A stretch of DNA of 64,000 bases from Candidatus Neomicrothrix sp. UBA2974 (GTDB lineage: Bacteria; Actinomycetota; Acidimicrobiia; Acidimicrobiales; MedAcidi-G1): NCBI GenBank assembly GCA_002348705.1, contig DEAU01000028.1:1-64000 (forward strand), in the 5' to 3' direction. Under the pieces are notes generated by a model. It saw only the letters and a list, made by a program, of their open reading frames with translations. It did not search any database and was not told where the DNA came from. How positions within the stretch are numbered: the stretch's first letter is position 1; every line of letters begins with the position of its first letter. Made by a program: the position numbers and the translations under genes. Positions 49,577 through 58,210 of this stretch are shown here, piece by piece.

Positions 49577-50386
49577 GTGCGAATCCTGGTCACCAATGAC
49601 GACGGAATTTCCTCACCAGGCCTTCACGCTCTGGTCGTTGCCGTGGCCGAGGCGGGATACGAGCCGGTGGTCGCCGCCCCCTCGGACGACTGGAGTGGTG
49701 CGTCGGCATGTCTCGGGCCGCTTGATGATCCGGACCGCGTCCCGTTAGAACGAGTAGAGATTCCGGGTCTGGTCGGATTCGTAGACAACGTGTTTTCAGT
49801 CGGCGCACCGCCGGCGTTGATCAGCATGTTGGCTGATTTGGGCGGGTTTGGTCCGCGGCCAGAATTGATAGTGGCAGGTATCAACCGAGGTCCGAACACA
49901 GGTCGGTCGACCCTGTTTTCGGGAACTATCGGCGCTGTGCTAGCTGGTGAGCGGTTTGGGCTTTCCGGCATGGCTGTCAGTGCGGATGTGCCTGTTACCG
50001 GCGGCACCGGGGCCATCGGAGCACCGGGTCACGTGCACTGGGAAACCTCAGCGGCCTTGGCTGGGACGGTGCTTCCATGGCTCGTCGGGGCACCACCTCG
50101 CACAGTGCTGAATTTGAATGCGCCGGATCTTCCGCTGGTTGAGCTGCAGGGTGTGTGCTGGGCGAGCTTGGCTCCAGTTGGCGGTGTGCGGACCGTCATC
50201 ACAGGACGGGATGACAACGGCCTTCATTTGGAATTGGTGGACAACCATGATTCCATGCCCGAGGACTCGGATACGGCGCTAGTTCGCAACGGGTGGGCGA
50301 CGGTGACCCCGCTCACAGCCACCGGAGCCGCAGAAGTCATGCTTCCCGTCGACGAGTGGGAGCGGGCGCTCGTCCCGCGAGACTGA
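49577..50386 (+). CDS. surE: 5'/3'-nucleotidase SurE
   Basis: A 269-residue metal-dependent nucleotidase. The metal-binding motif is the N-terminal LVTNDDGISSPG (Asp-Asp), with further ligands in APSDDWSGAS and VAGINRGPNTGRSTLFSGT. It releases phosphate from nucleotides and short polyphosphates, which fits the surrounding phosphate genes. GTG 49577 is set by the TAAGGT box. The kinase gene starts 5 nt after its stop. Confidence 0.94.
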   Translation: MRILVTNDDGISSPGLHALVVAVAEAGYEPVVAAPSDDWSGASACLGPLDDPDRVPLERVEIPGLVGFVDNVFSVGAPPALISMLADLGGFGPRPELIVAGINRGPNTGRSTLFSGTIGAVLAGERFGLSGMAVSADVPVTGGTGAIGAPGHVHWETSAALAGTVLPWLVGAPPRTVLNLNAPDLPLVELQGVCWASLAPVGGVRTVITGRDDNGLHLELVDNHDSMPEDSDTALVRNGWATVTPLTATGAAEVMLPVDEWERALVPRD

Positions 50387-50391
50387 ACGGT

Positions 50392-51558
50392 GTGAGAGAA
50401 GTGGCAGGCTGGCAGCGGCCGGGCCGGTGGTTGCTTGGCCGGGAGGTCCGTCAGGAAGCGTCGAGCGGGGCTCCCAGTCCGCTTGTCGGCCCCTCATCGG
50501 GCCCTACTAGCGCCGAGGCTCTTGACTTGCTACCGACCGGAATCGTCCTGGTCGACGCTAACGGTTTAATGGTGCGGAGGAACGCGGCTGCTGACGCCCT
50601 GGTTGACTCCTGGGAGGACGGTGTGCTGGGTCGCAGGGTTCTTGAGCGTTTGGTGGAGGCGGTGCGGCCCGGATCACGGCCTATCACTGAACAGGTTCGC
50701 ACTCCCGGGGCCTTCTCGCGGGTTTTTGAAGTAAGGGTGCGAGCAGTTTTCGCGCCGTCTCTTGACGGCGACGCCTCGTCAATAGAGGATCGGGTGCCGA
50801 CTGGCGCAGTGGCTATGTTCGACGATGTAACCGAGCGGGTGCGCATTGAATCGGTCCGTCGCGACTTTGTGGCCAACGTCAGCCACGAGTTGAAAACGCC
50901 AGTTGGTGCGATCAGTCTGTTGACTGAGGCTCTGGCCGGTGAAAAAGACCCACAAGTGGTGGAGCGCCTGACCGGAAGAATCGGCACCGAAGCACGCCGC
51001 ATGTCCGGCCTAGTGGAGGACCTCCTAGATCTGCGGGCCGCTGAGGAGGGTGACGTCGGCGAATTGGCTGTCATCGACCTCGTTGGATTAGTCACCGAAG
51101 TGGTTGAGAGGGTGGAACCCCTAGCCCAGAGAAGGGGTGTGTACTTCGATGTGGATCTGCCTGTTGCAGCGCAGGTAAGCGGCGTAAGGACCCAATTGTT
51201 CAGTCTGGTCCGCAATCTGGTTGAGAACGGGGTGAAGTATTCAGATAAGGAAGGCACGGTTCATCTCCGGTTGTCGAGCCCGCGTAATACAACTGGAATA
51301 GCCGACGAAACCGACGACAAAGTGGTTTTTCAAGTGATCGATCACGGTATGGGGATACCCGAGCGTGACCTTGACCGAGTCTTTGAGCGGTTTTATCGGG
51401 TGGACCGGGCCCGGGCTCGTGACACAGGTGGCTCGGGGCTGGGCCTTTCAATCGTTCGCAATGTCGTGAAGGAGCATGGTGGAGTTGTCGAATTGGACTC
51501 CCGGGAAGGTGTGGGAACCACGGTGACAGTTCGCCTGCCGACTGGACCTACCCGATGA
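50392..51558 (+). CDS. SenX3-like histidine kinase without membrane segment
   Basis: A 388-residue sensor kinase. After a short N-terminus comes a PAS-like domain (LPTGIVLVDANGLMVRRNAAADAL, about 45-150), then the H box VANVSHELKTPVGAISLLTEAL, N box VRNLVENGVKYSD, G1 VIDHGMGIP, F box FERFYRVDRA and G2 GGSGLGLSIVRNV. Actinobacterial SenX3 normally begins with two membrane helices; none is visible here, even if the open frame is extended upstream to 50293. It would sense phosphate state from the cytoplasm, perhaps through PhoU. GTG 50401 is another possible start. Confidence 0.9.
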   Translation: MREVAGWQRPGRWLLGREVRQEASSGAPSPLVGPSSGPTSAEALDLLPTGIVLVDANGLMVRRNAAADALVDSWEDGVLGRRVLERLVEAVRPGSRPITEQVRTPGAFSRVFEVRVRAVFAPSLDGDASSIEDRVPTGAVAMFDDVTERVRIESVRRDFVANVSHELKTPVGAISLLTEALAGEKDPQVVERLTGRIGTEARRMSGLVEDLLDLRAAEEGDVGELAVIDLVGLVTEVVERVEPLAQRRGVYFDVDLPVAAQVSGVRTQLFSLVRNLVENGVKYSDKEGTVHLRLSSPRNTTGIADETDDKVVFQVIDHGMGIPERDLDRVFERFYRVDRARARDTGGSGLGLSIVRNVVKEHGGVVELDSREGVGTTVTVRLPTGPTR

Positions 51559-51589
51559 CTGCAGCACTTCGATCTGTGGAGACGGAACA

Positions 51590-52336
51590 GTGACTGGTGC
51601 CCGAGTGCTCGTCGTCGAAGACGAGGCTTCGTTTGCCGCTGCACTCGAAGTGGGGTTGGCTCGGGAAGGCTTTGATATCGAGATAGTTCACGATGGTGTG
51701 GCGGCATTGGATGCTTTTGAGCGCGGTGGCCACGATCTAATCCTGCTGGACTTGATGCTTCCGAGGTTGTCGGGGGTCGACGTTTGTCGTGAAATCCGGA
51801 ACCAGTCGTCGGTGCCGATCATCATGGTGACCGCCCGAAGCGAGGAACTCGACACGGTGGTGGGCCTAGAGGTTGGAGCCGATGACTATGTCACAAAGCC
51901 TTACCGACTTCGAGAATTGGTGGCTCGGATGCGCGCTGTGCTCCGACGTGCTGAATCGGAAGGACTCAGATCAGGTGTTGAGGCTGTAACCGGAGCGGCA
52001 GAGGCCCACAAGGTGCGCGTAGGCGAGGTGGTCTTGGATCGTGACCGGCACGAGGTACTGGTGCGCGGAGATGCGGTCGCTATGCCCTTGCGGGAATTCG
52101 AATTACTGGCCCTTTTGATGGAAAATGCGGGGAGGGTATTGACCCGAGACATGCTGATCGATCGGATCTGGGGATTCGACTACGTGGGCGACACAAAGAC
52201 CCTAGATGTCCACGTGAAGCGAATCCGTTCGCGGATTGAGGAAGATCCGCGTAATCCGAAACTGGTGGTGACCGTCCGAGGAGTGGGTTACAAGGTGGAT
52301 CGGAAGGATTTTTCTGAGTCTGGAAGGACCCGATGA
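51590..52336 (+). CDS. RegX3/PhoP-like response regulator
   Basis: A 248-residue OmpR-family regulator. The receiver has VVEDEASF (acidic pocket), phospho-acceptor Asp in ILLDLMLPRLSG and Lys in DDYVTKPYRLRELVARM; the winged helix contains LPLREFELLALLMENAGRVLTRDMLIDRIWG and TLDVHVKRIRSRIEEDP. It pairs with the kinase 31 nt upstream. Expected targets are phosphate-scavenging genes, possibly the transporter at 47629. GTG 51590 follows GGAGACGG. Confidence 0.93.
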   Translation: MTGARVLVVEDEASFAAALEVGLAREGFDIEIVHDGVAALDAFERGGHDLILLDLMLPRLSGVDVCREIRNQSSVPIIMVTARSEELDTVVGLEVGADDYVTKPYRLRELVARMRAVLRRAESEGLRSGVEAVTGAAEAHKVRVGEVVLDRDRHEVLVRGDAVAMPLREFELLALLMENAGRVLTRDMLIDRIWGFDYVGDTKTLDVHVKRIRSRIEEDPRNPKLVVTVRGVGYKVDRKDFSESGRTR

Positions 52337-53694
52337 CCGGCGAGCCAGCGTCGACGGGCAGTCCGAGCGGTCGAGGCCTGTTCGGCCTACCCGATACACC
52401 GTTTCTCCGCTTCGGTCGGACCCACGGCTTGGGTGCCATGTCCGACGCGATGTTGGCCGTGGCGCTTGCTGGATCAATCTTTTTTTCCATCGATCCCGAT
52501 GCTGCCCGCTGGCGGGTTGCCCTCTATCTCGTACTTACCATCGCTCCGTTCGCCGTGGTTACTCCCTTACTTGGGCCACTGGTGGACCGGGTCCACGGTG
52601 GTCGTCGCGGGATGATTCTCACTACGATCGCTGCTCGACTGTTGATCGCCTGGCAGATGATCGAGCACCTAGACGGGTTGTTGCTGTTCCCCCTCGCCTT
52701 CGGCCTCCTGGTGATGCAGAAGACCTATTCGATTGCCAAGAGTGCCGTGGTCCCGTCACTTGTCCGTAACGAACTCGAACTAGTAGAGGCGAATGCCAAG
52801 TTGGCCATGCTGAGCGCAGTCTGCAGCATGGTTGGCGCCGGAATCGGCGGAATTGCGCTGATGGCGAGTACATCGTCGCCGGCCGTCGTTGCTGTGATCG
52901 GCTACGGCTTGACCTTGGTAGCGGCCATACAAGTTCCCAAGGTGCTAGTCGCCCCAGGGCCAACGACGGCCGGTGAACGGGCCGAACTGCGGCAACGAGG
53001 AATCCTGACAGCCTCTCTGGCGGTCGGCTTGTTGCGGGCTGTAGTCGGGTTTACATCGTTTCTATTGGCTTTCGAGTTCCGGGGTGGTGACGAGGGCGTG
53101 TCGATCGAAGTAGCGGGCCGAGCGGCGGGTGCAAGTACCGGGGTTGTCCGAGAGGCGTCAGTACTAGCGGGATCAGCCGCGCCGGTGTGGCACTTCGGCC
53201 TGGTGCTAGGAGCAGTGGGTGGCGGAGCGTTCTTGGCCGCCCAATTCTCACCAGTCCTGCGACGCCGCCTCCAAGAGGAGCGGATCATTCGCGGCGTCCT
53301 TTTCGTCGGCGTTTCATTTAGTTGTGTCGCCGTCTGGCTGGGTGGATTGGGCGGAGCGGTCTTGATTGGTGGCGTAGTGGCAGCGTGCAGTGGGACGGCC
53401 AAGTTGGCCTTCGACTCACTGGTCCAGCGTGACGCTCCGGGCGCTAATCACGGCCGGTCATTCGCCCGCTTCGAAGGTCGCTTTCAGTTGGCATGGGCGA
53501 TCGGCGGTTTTCTAGCCGTGTTTCTGCCGCTATCGGTCGAAGTCGGCTATGTGGCGATAGCTGGCACCATCGCTGCCGCCTTGACCTGGTTCGGTCTGGC
53601 ATCACCCCCCCTTCCGCCGGTCATACCGCCTGAGGAGCCACAACGTCCCGATGGCCAACTCGGCTTCTGGCGGAGAGAGGACCTCGACGGCTGA
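52333..53694 (+). CDS. MFS transporter
   Basis: A 453-residue membrane protein with about twelve hydrophobic helices. Its N-terminal half has DTPFLRFGRTHGLGAMSDAML and LGPLVDRVHGGRRGMIL (motif A-like). The middle loop GGDEGVSIEVAGRAAGASTG is unusually long. It overlaps the regulator gene by 4 nt (ATGA), so it is probably part of the same operon; whether it carries a phosphate-related compound is unknown. Confidence 0.82.
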   Translation: MTGEPASTGSPSGRGLFGLPDTPFLRFGRTHGLGAMSDAMLAVALAGSIFFSIDPDAARWRVALYLVLTIAPFAVVTPLLGPLVDRVHGGRRGMILTTIAARLLIAWQMIEHLDGLLLFPLAFGLLVMQKTYSIAKSAVVPSLVRNELELVEANAKLAMLSAVCSMVGAGIGGIALMASTSSPAVVAVIGYGLTLVAAIQVPKVLVAPGPTTAGERAELRQRGILTASLAVGLLRAVVGFTSFLLAFEFRGGDEGVSIEVAGRAAGASTGVVREASVLAGSAAPVWHFGLVLGAVGGGAFLAAQFSPVLRRRLQEERIIRGVLFVGVSFSCVAVWLGGLGGAVLIGGVVAACSGTAKLAFDSLVQRDAPGANHGRSFARFEGRFQLAWAIGGFLAVFLPLSVEVGYVAIAGTIAAALTWFGLASPPLPPVIPPEEPQRPDGQLGFWRREDLDG

Positions 53695-53726
53695 GAACTG
53701 GTTGGTCATCGGACAAAGCGTTGTAT

Positions 53727-55148
53727 TCAGTCGGCCAAGTTCAAGCGAGCAAGCCACAGACCTGGCGCGTCGACTTCCGCGGGAGTCGGCATCGACTCTG
53801 GTCCCTTCCAGAGACGAGCTAAACCGTCAGCGCCTTCGCGGTCGACTACGCCACCCACGAAGGCCGAACCTCGGTCGACTTGCGCCTGGGTGAGGTCGAT
53901 ACCGAGAACCTTTTCGACAAACCGGTCGGCCTCCGAGGTAGTTACCCGGCGTCGTCGAAGAGCTTCGGTTACCTGTTGGTACGAGCCGATAAGCCTGGAG
54001 CCGACATCGTCCATCACATGGTCCACCACGCCGATAACGACAGCCACTAGGGCCTCTAGCCTGGGAAGGAGGGCTTCCTGTTCCGGAGACCGGACTGCGT
54101 CCAAGACAGTTTCGGGATCAAGGGCCTGCTGGAGCCCGGCGAGAGTCTCGACGACAGCGTTCGGGTCATTGATATCGGTGGAGTCGAGACCTATGTCGCC
54201 GATCAGGTCGCCTAGATCGGCCGGGTCGGTGCGAAAAGCGCCAGCGTGGCGTGCCAATAGGTCGCCCAGCGCCAAGCGGACGTGGGGGACACCTAGCACG
54301 GCGTGGTGTGCAACCTCATGGAGGCAGATCCACAATCGCAGGTCTTCGGCGGGAAGACTCCAATCGGTACTGAAGGAATCGACATTGGGGGCCACTACTA
54401 GGAGAGTGTCGGCATCCGGACCCTCAGCTGGCCTTGGAATGGGGAGGTCGTAGGAGCCCAGGCTTCGCTGGGCGAGGCGCCCCACCATGGTGCCAGTGGT
54501 GATTGCAGCCAGAACGGGCGCCATCGATTCCAATAGCCCGGAGATCCATGAGAGCGTCTGGCTGGCATGAGGATCATCGCCGTCCAGATTCTCGATTGTG
54601 AGGTCTTCATCCATGGTGCTCTTGGACATATGGTCAGTTAGGTCTGTGGGTAGTCGAGCCATCGTCTCTAGGTAGGGGCGGTAGGCGTCTACTGATTTCG
54701 ATGCCCAGACTGTGCGGGTGACAGGTTTGACATCGAGCCGACCAGAACGAGCCACGGTCAGGCCGGTCCAGGTAGCGACCTGGAGCTCGGCGACACGAAC
54801 GAGAGATTCGTAATCCATGCGAACAACGGGATCCACGTTGGGCTCGCTTGAACCTTCGGAGGCGGTAGCCATGGCGATCTGCCGAGCCGGGTCGCTTCGA
54901 TTACTAAAGCCGGTCGTTTCAAAGCCCCCTCCTCCGAGGCTTGGGGTTAATGGGATACCGGTCATACCTCCGGGCAGACCAGCTCCTCTGGTAAAGAGGT
55001 CTCCGAGGAGGTCAAGAATGTCGGAGGTTGGATTCCCAGAGGAGGGGCTTTCGCCAAACGGGTCGGCGGAATCGCCGCCTCGGTTTGGGTCGGCGTTTCC
55101 TAGGTATGGATCCGCTGAGTCGTCTTCCTCTGGATCTTCGGGGTTCAC
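53727..55148 (-). CDS. Zincin-like metallopeptidase, DUF2342 family
   Basis: A 473-residue protein with the zinc motif WICLHEVAHHAVLGVPHVR and a later conserved acidic segment, typical of the actinobacterial zincin_2/DUF2342 family (Rv3195 type). The N-terminus is acidic and low in complexity (DPEEDDSADPYLGNADPNRG). In mycobacteria this gene neighbours the PDZ protease and UPF0182 genes; the same three families are within 10 kb here. GTG 55148 lies 6 nt after a TAGAGT box. Substrate unknown. Confidence 0.88.
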   Translation of the reverse strand: MNPEDPEEDDSADPYLGNADPNRGGDSADPFGESPSSGNPTSDILDLLGDLFTRGAGLPGGMTGIPLTPSLGGGGFETTGFSNRSDPARQIAMATASEGSSEPNVDPVVRMDYESLVRVAELQVATWTGLTVARSGRLDVKPVTRTVWASKSVDAYRPYLETMARLPTDLTDHMSKSTMDEDLTIENLDGDDPHASQTLSWISGLLESMAPVLAAITTGTMVGRLAQRSLGSYDLPIPRPAEGPDADTLLVVAPNVDSFSTDWSLPAEDLRLWICLHEVAHHAVLGVPHVRLALGDLLARHAGAFRTDPADLGDLIGDIGLDSTDINDPNAVVETLAGLQQALDPETVLDAVRSPEQEALLPRLEALVAVVIGVVDHVMDDVGSRLIGSYQQVTEALRRRRVTTSEADRFVEKVLGIDLTQAQVDRGSAFVGGVVDREGADGLARLWKGPESMPTPAEVDAPGLWLARLNLAD

Positions 55149-55154
55149 AGGGGC

Positions 55155-55160
55155 ACTCTA
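55155..55160 (-). promoter_or_regulatory. -10-like box (TAGAGT) for zincin gene
   Basis: TAGAGT on the minus strand, 6 nt before GTG 55148; no Shine-Dalgarno sequence. Confidence 0.5.
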
Positions 55161-55277
55161 TGGCCGTGCCAACAGTTGAATCAGCGCGTTGCGGCTACGA
55201 ACTGCCTGCCATCCTGTAATGACAGAACATTGCCTCTATTGTCCGGGGGCCATTTCCAGAGGAGGAGGTCTGCGCCC

Positions 55278-56363
55278 GTGACCCGTGTCGTCGTCACCGG
55301 TTCGGCTGGGGCCGTTGGAAGGAGGGCCTGTGCCCGTCTGGCTGAGAGTGGCTACGAGGTGGTGGGCCTAGACCGGCGCCCCAGCGCAGTGTCGACCCGG
55401 AACTTGGCCCTTCGGGTGGTCGATCTTGCTGTTGTCGACCTCCGGTCCGAACTTCAGGGTGCTGAGGTGGTTGTCCACCTTGCTGCGGGTGTGACAGCGA
55501 GTGACTCTGGCGCCGACACCGGTCGTGACCGCCTCGCCGTATTCGAGCGTCTCCTGTCTGCGGCGGATGCCGTGGGGGTGCGGCATTTGGTGATCCGATC
55601 GTCCGCCATGGTCTACGGAGCTTGGCCCGATAACCCGATTCCGCTGACCGAAGACGCGCCGGTGAGGCCATGCCCGGACTTCCTGTTTGCGATTCACCGG
55701 GCGCGGATGGAGGAAATGGCTGAAGTCTGGGCGAATGGCAGAGAATCTGGAGGGGATGGTGGGACAAAGAGCATCCTTGCAGGACGACCGGAACGGGTAG
55801 TTACCGTTTTGCGACCAGCGGTCACCGTCGCCGAAGAGCGCCCTGGAGGTCTGGCCAGCGTGGTCGGTGCGGCGGCCGCTATACGCAGCGACGAGGGGGA
55901 ATCGATGGGCCAGTTCCTGCACTCCGACGACCTCGCCGATGCTGTCGTCTGTTCGGTGCAGGCCCGCTACCACGGGCCGCTGAACGTAGCCCCGGATGGC
56001 TGGATCGGTGTTGACGAGATGGTTGAGTTAGGTGGGCCTGGCCTGAGGCTAAGGCTTCCTGGACGACTGGCATCGGTGGTTGGCCGGATTCTGTGGTCTG
56101 TTGGACTTTCACCCGCTCCGCCAGCGGTTTTTCCCTATTCAGTCAATCCATGGGTTGTGGCTAACGATCGAATCCGGGATCTTGGTTGGGAACCCACGCA
56201 TTCCAACGAGGAGGCGTACGTGGCTGGTCACGAGCCGGGCATCTTGGACACGATGAATGCTCGGACTCGGCAGCAGTGGTCTCTGGCCGTGGCCGGATTT
56301 TCCATCATTGGGTTGGCCTGGCTCTTTTTCCGGTTGGTACGGCGGCCGCCGCGTCGGGGTTGA
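55278..56363 (+). CDS. NAD-dependent epimerase/dehydratase family protein with C-terminal membrane helix
   Basis: A 361-residue extended SDR. The N-terminal dinucleotide motif is VVVTGSAGAVGRRACARL; VVHLAAGVTASD, IRSSAMVYGAWPD (the YG of the active site) and HSDDLADAVV are family segments. The catalytic YxxxK is replaced: FAIHRARMEEM has His where Tyr is expected, so classical epimerase chemistry is doubtful. A C-terminal helix (WSLAVAGFSIIGLAWLFFRLV) anchors it to the membrane. GGAGGAGG lies 9 nt before GTG 55278. Confidence 0.85.
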   Translation: MTRVVVTGSAGAVGRRACARLAESGYEVVGLDRRPSAVSTRNLALRVVDLAVVDLRSELQGAEVVVHLAAGVTASDSGADTGRDRLAVFERLLSAADAVGVRHLVIRSSAMVYGAWPDNPIPLTEDAPVRPCPDFLFAIHRARMEEMAEVWANGRESGGDGGTKSILAGRPERVVTVLRPAVTVAEERPGGLASVVGAAAAIRSDEGESMGQFLHSDDLADAVVCSVQARYHGPLNVAPDGWIGVDEMVELGGPGLRLRLPGRLASVVGRILWSVGLSPAPPAVFPYSVNPWVVANDRIRDLGWEPTHSNEEAYVAGHEPGILDTMNARTRQQWSLAVAGFSIIGLAWLFFRLVRRPPRRG

Positions 56364-56373
56364 TGCACCGCCA

Positions 56374-56379
56374 TACGAT
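56374..56379 (+). promoter_or_regulatory. -10-like box (TACGAT) before moaE
   Basis: TACGAT lies 7 nt before ATG 56387, just after the epimerase stop. Translation coupled from ATG 56363 (TGATG) is the competing explanation. Confidence 0.3.
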
Positions 56380-56386
56380 GCGGTCG

Positions 56387-56890
56387 ATGAATGTCCACCC
56401 CGACGGTGACACCTGGCTAGGTCTGACTCCGGATCCGTTGCCAGTTGGTCAGGTCCTTCAATGGGCGGGTCGTCCCGACTGCGGAGCAGTGGTGGTGTTT
56501 AGTGGCAACGCCCGAGATCATGCGGAGGGCCGGCTGGGGGTCATCGCTCTCGACTATGAGGCGTACGAGACACAGGTGGTTCCCCGATTGGAGCGACTTG
56601 CCGAGGAGGCTCGTCGGCGGTGGCCCGACTTGGGTCGCGTAGCTCTAATCCACCGGACCGGATCTTTATCCATCGGCGATTCGGCTGTGGTCGTCGCAGT
56701 ATCCTCGCCACATCGCGATGTCGCCTTTGAGGCGGCTCGGTGGTGCATCGACACCCTGAAGTCCACCGTACCGATCTGGAAAAGTGAGATGTGGAACGGA
56801 GGAGAGAGTTGGGGTGCTGACGCGCAGCACGTGGTGGACGTGCCCACCGGCGATGGCGCTATTCCTGATTGGGCTGGAGAAGACCTGTGA
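56387..56890 (+). CDS. moaE: Molybdopterin synthase catalytic subunit
   Basis: A 167-residue MoaE. Motifs are WLGLTPDPLPVGQVLQWAGRPDCGAVVVFSG, LDYEAYE, ALIHRTGSLSIGDSAVVVAVSSPHR and the catalytic lysines in STVPIWKSEMW. It converts precursor Z to molybdopterin with MoaD, which is not encoded nearby. ATG 56387 matches family length; ATG 56363 overlaps the epimerase stop and is equally possible. The stop overlaps the next small gene (GTGA). Confidence 0.93.
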   Translation: MNVHPDGDTWLGLTPDPLPVGQVLQWAGRPDCGAVVVFSGNARDHAEGRLGVIALDYEAYETQVVPRLERLAEEARRRWPDLGRVALIHRTGSLSIGDSAVVVAVSSPHRDVAFEAARWCIDTLKSTVPIWKSEMWNGGESWGADAQHVVDVPTGDGAIPDWAGEDL

Positions 56891-57186
56891 ACTCAGCGAT
56901 GTGGTTTCTGCTGGGTGCTGTTGCTCTCGCCTTTCTCCTCTCGGTGGTGGTGTGGCTTCTTAGCCGTCCTCGGAAGGTGTCCGACGATCCGAACCAATTG
57001 CAACAGAACCTGAGGACTCTTCGTCGCGACGTCTCGGCGGGTCCTCCACCGGCCTATTTGGAGGGTGGAATCAGAGTCCTAGGTCATGAGGGCTCTGGAG
57101 ATAGACGATCAGACGATCAGCCGATCCAAGATCGTTATCGACCAGGACGGCGACCCGGCGACCCCGGGATCGGCCGAACTCCCTGA
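56887..57186 (+). CDS. Small single-span membrane protein
   Basis: A 99-residue frame with one helix (WFLLGAVALAFLLSVVVWLL) followed by a basic stretch and LRTLRRDVSAGPPPAYLEGG. GTG 56887 overlaps the moaE stop. From about 57086 its codons lose the G/C bias at third positions while another frame gains it (see findings), so the true C-terminus may be earlier or a frameshift may be present. Function unknown. Confidence 0.65.
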   Translation: MNSAMWFLLGAVALAFLLSVVVWLLSRPRKVSDDPNQLQQNLRTLRRDVSAGPPPAYLEGGIRVLGHEGSGDRRSDDQPIQDRYRPGRRPGDPGIGRTP

Positions 57187-57187
57187 T

Positions 57188-58192
57188 ATGGCTCGCGACT
57201 TGGCCATCGACCTAGGTACGGCCAACACCCTTGTTTATGCCCGCGGCGAGGGCGTGGTGCTAGCTGAACCGTCGGTGATCGCGATTAACGAACGGACCGG
57301 CGAGGTCTTGGCCATGGGCGATGAGGCGTGGCACATGATCGGTCGAACACCTGAACATGTGGTGGCAAAGCGTCCGTTGCGAAAGGGGGCCATCACGGAG
57401 TTCGAAGTCACTCAGCGAATGGTGCGGCTCTTGTTGGAACGAGTCGGAGTGAGCCGGTTTAACCGGCCCAAGGTCCTGGTGTGTGTCCCTTCGGCCATCA
57501 CCGCAGTTGAAAGAAGGGCGGTCACCGAGGCTGCAAAGCGTGCTGGGGCTTCCGACGCCCAACTCATTGAGCAACCGGTAGCAGCGGCGATTGGTGCCAA
57601 TCTGCCGATCTCCGAACCGGTGGGAAACATGGTTGTCGATATCGGTGGTGGGACATCAGAGTCGGCTCTCATGTCCCTCGGCGGTGTGGTTGCCCTAGAG
57701 GCGGTGAGGGTCGGGTCTTTTGATATCGATGCTGCTATTCAGGCATACGTGCGCCGCGAATACGGACTGGCTATCGGAGAGCGCACCGCCGAGGAGATCA
57801 AGTGGACTATCGGTTCGGCGGCGCCGACACCCGACGAAGGTCGGGCCGAGGTGAAGGGTCGAGAGTTGATGAGTGGGTTGCCCAAGACAGTGATCCTCTC
57901 GCCGGGCGAAATCCGTGTAGCCATCGAGGAGCCGGTATCGGCGATGGTGGAGTCGGTGCTGGAATGCCTCGCCCAAGCGCCCCCGGAGTTGGCCCAGGAC
58001 CTGCTGTCGCACGGGATCTGCCTAGTGGGCGGGGGGAGCCTGCTTCGAGGCCTTGACCTTCGGTTGTCCGAGGAGACCGGCGTGCCAGTGGTGCATGTAT
58101 CTACGCCGATGGAATGCGTGGTAATGGGGGCAGGCCACTGCATCGAGTCGTTTGAGGCGATGCGAATGATGTTTATGGATGGGCGACGGTAG
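57188..58192 (+). CDS. mreB: Rod shape-determining protein MreB
   Basis: A 334-residue actin-like protein. The N-terminal phosphate motif is LAIDLGTANTLVYARG, phosphate 2 is MVVDIGGGTSESALMSLGG, and the adenosine motif is LVGGGSLLRGLDLRLSEETG. It forms membrane-associated filaments that guide side-wall synthesis. ATG 57188 gives the usual N-terminus; ATG 57086 in the same frame would add 34 acidic residues with good codon bias. mreC, mreD and pbp2 do not follow; a minus-strand HEAT gene does. Confidence 0.94.
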   Translation: MARDLAIDLGTANTLVYARGEGVVLAEPSVIAINERTGEVLAMGDEAWHMIGRTPEHVVAKRPLRKGAITEFEVTQRMVRLLLERVGVSRFNRPKVLVCVPSAITAVERRAVTEAAKRAGASDAQLIEQPVAAAIGANLPISEPVGNMVVDIGGGTSESALMSLGGVVALEAVRVGSFDIDAAIQAYVRREYGLAIGERTAEEIKWTIGSAAPTPDEGRAEVKGRELMSGLPKTVILSPGEIRVAIEEPVSAMVESVLECLAQAPPELAQDLLSHGICLVGGGSLLRGLDLRLSEETGVPVVHVSTPMECVVMGAGHCIESFEAMRMMFMDGRR

Positions 58193-58210
58193 AGCCCGAG
58201 GGCTGAGCTT

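Noticed and set aside
52902..53402. 166-codon minus-strand frame inside the MFS gene
   Set aside because: Thr/Pro/Arg-rich antisense shadow; the plus-strand protein is membrane-like and overlaps the regulator gene in operon style.
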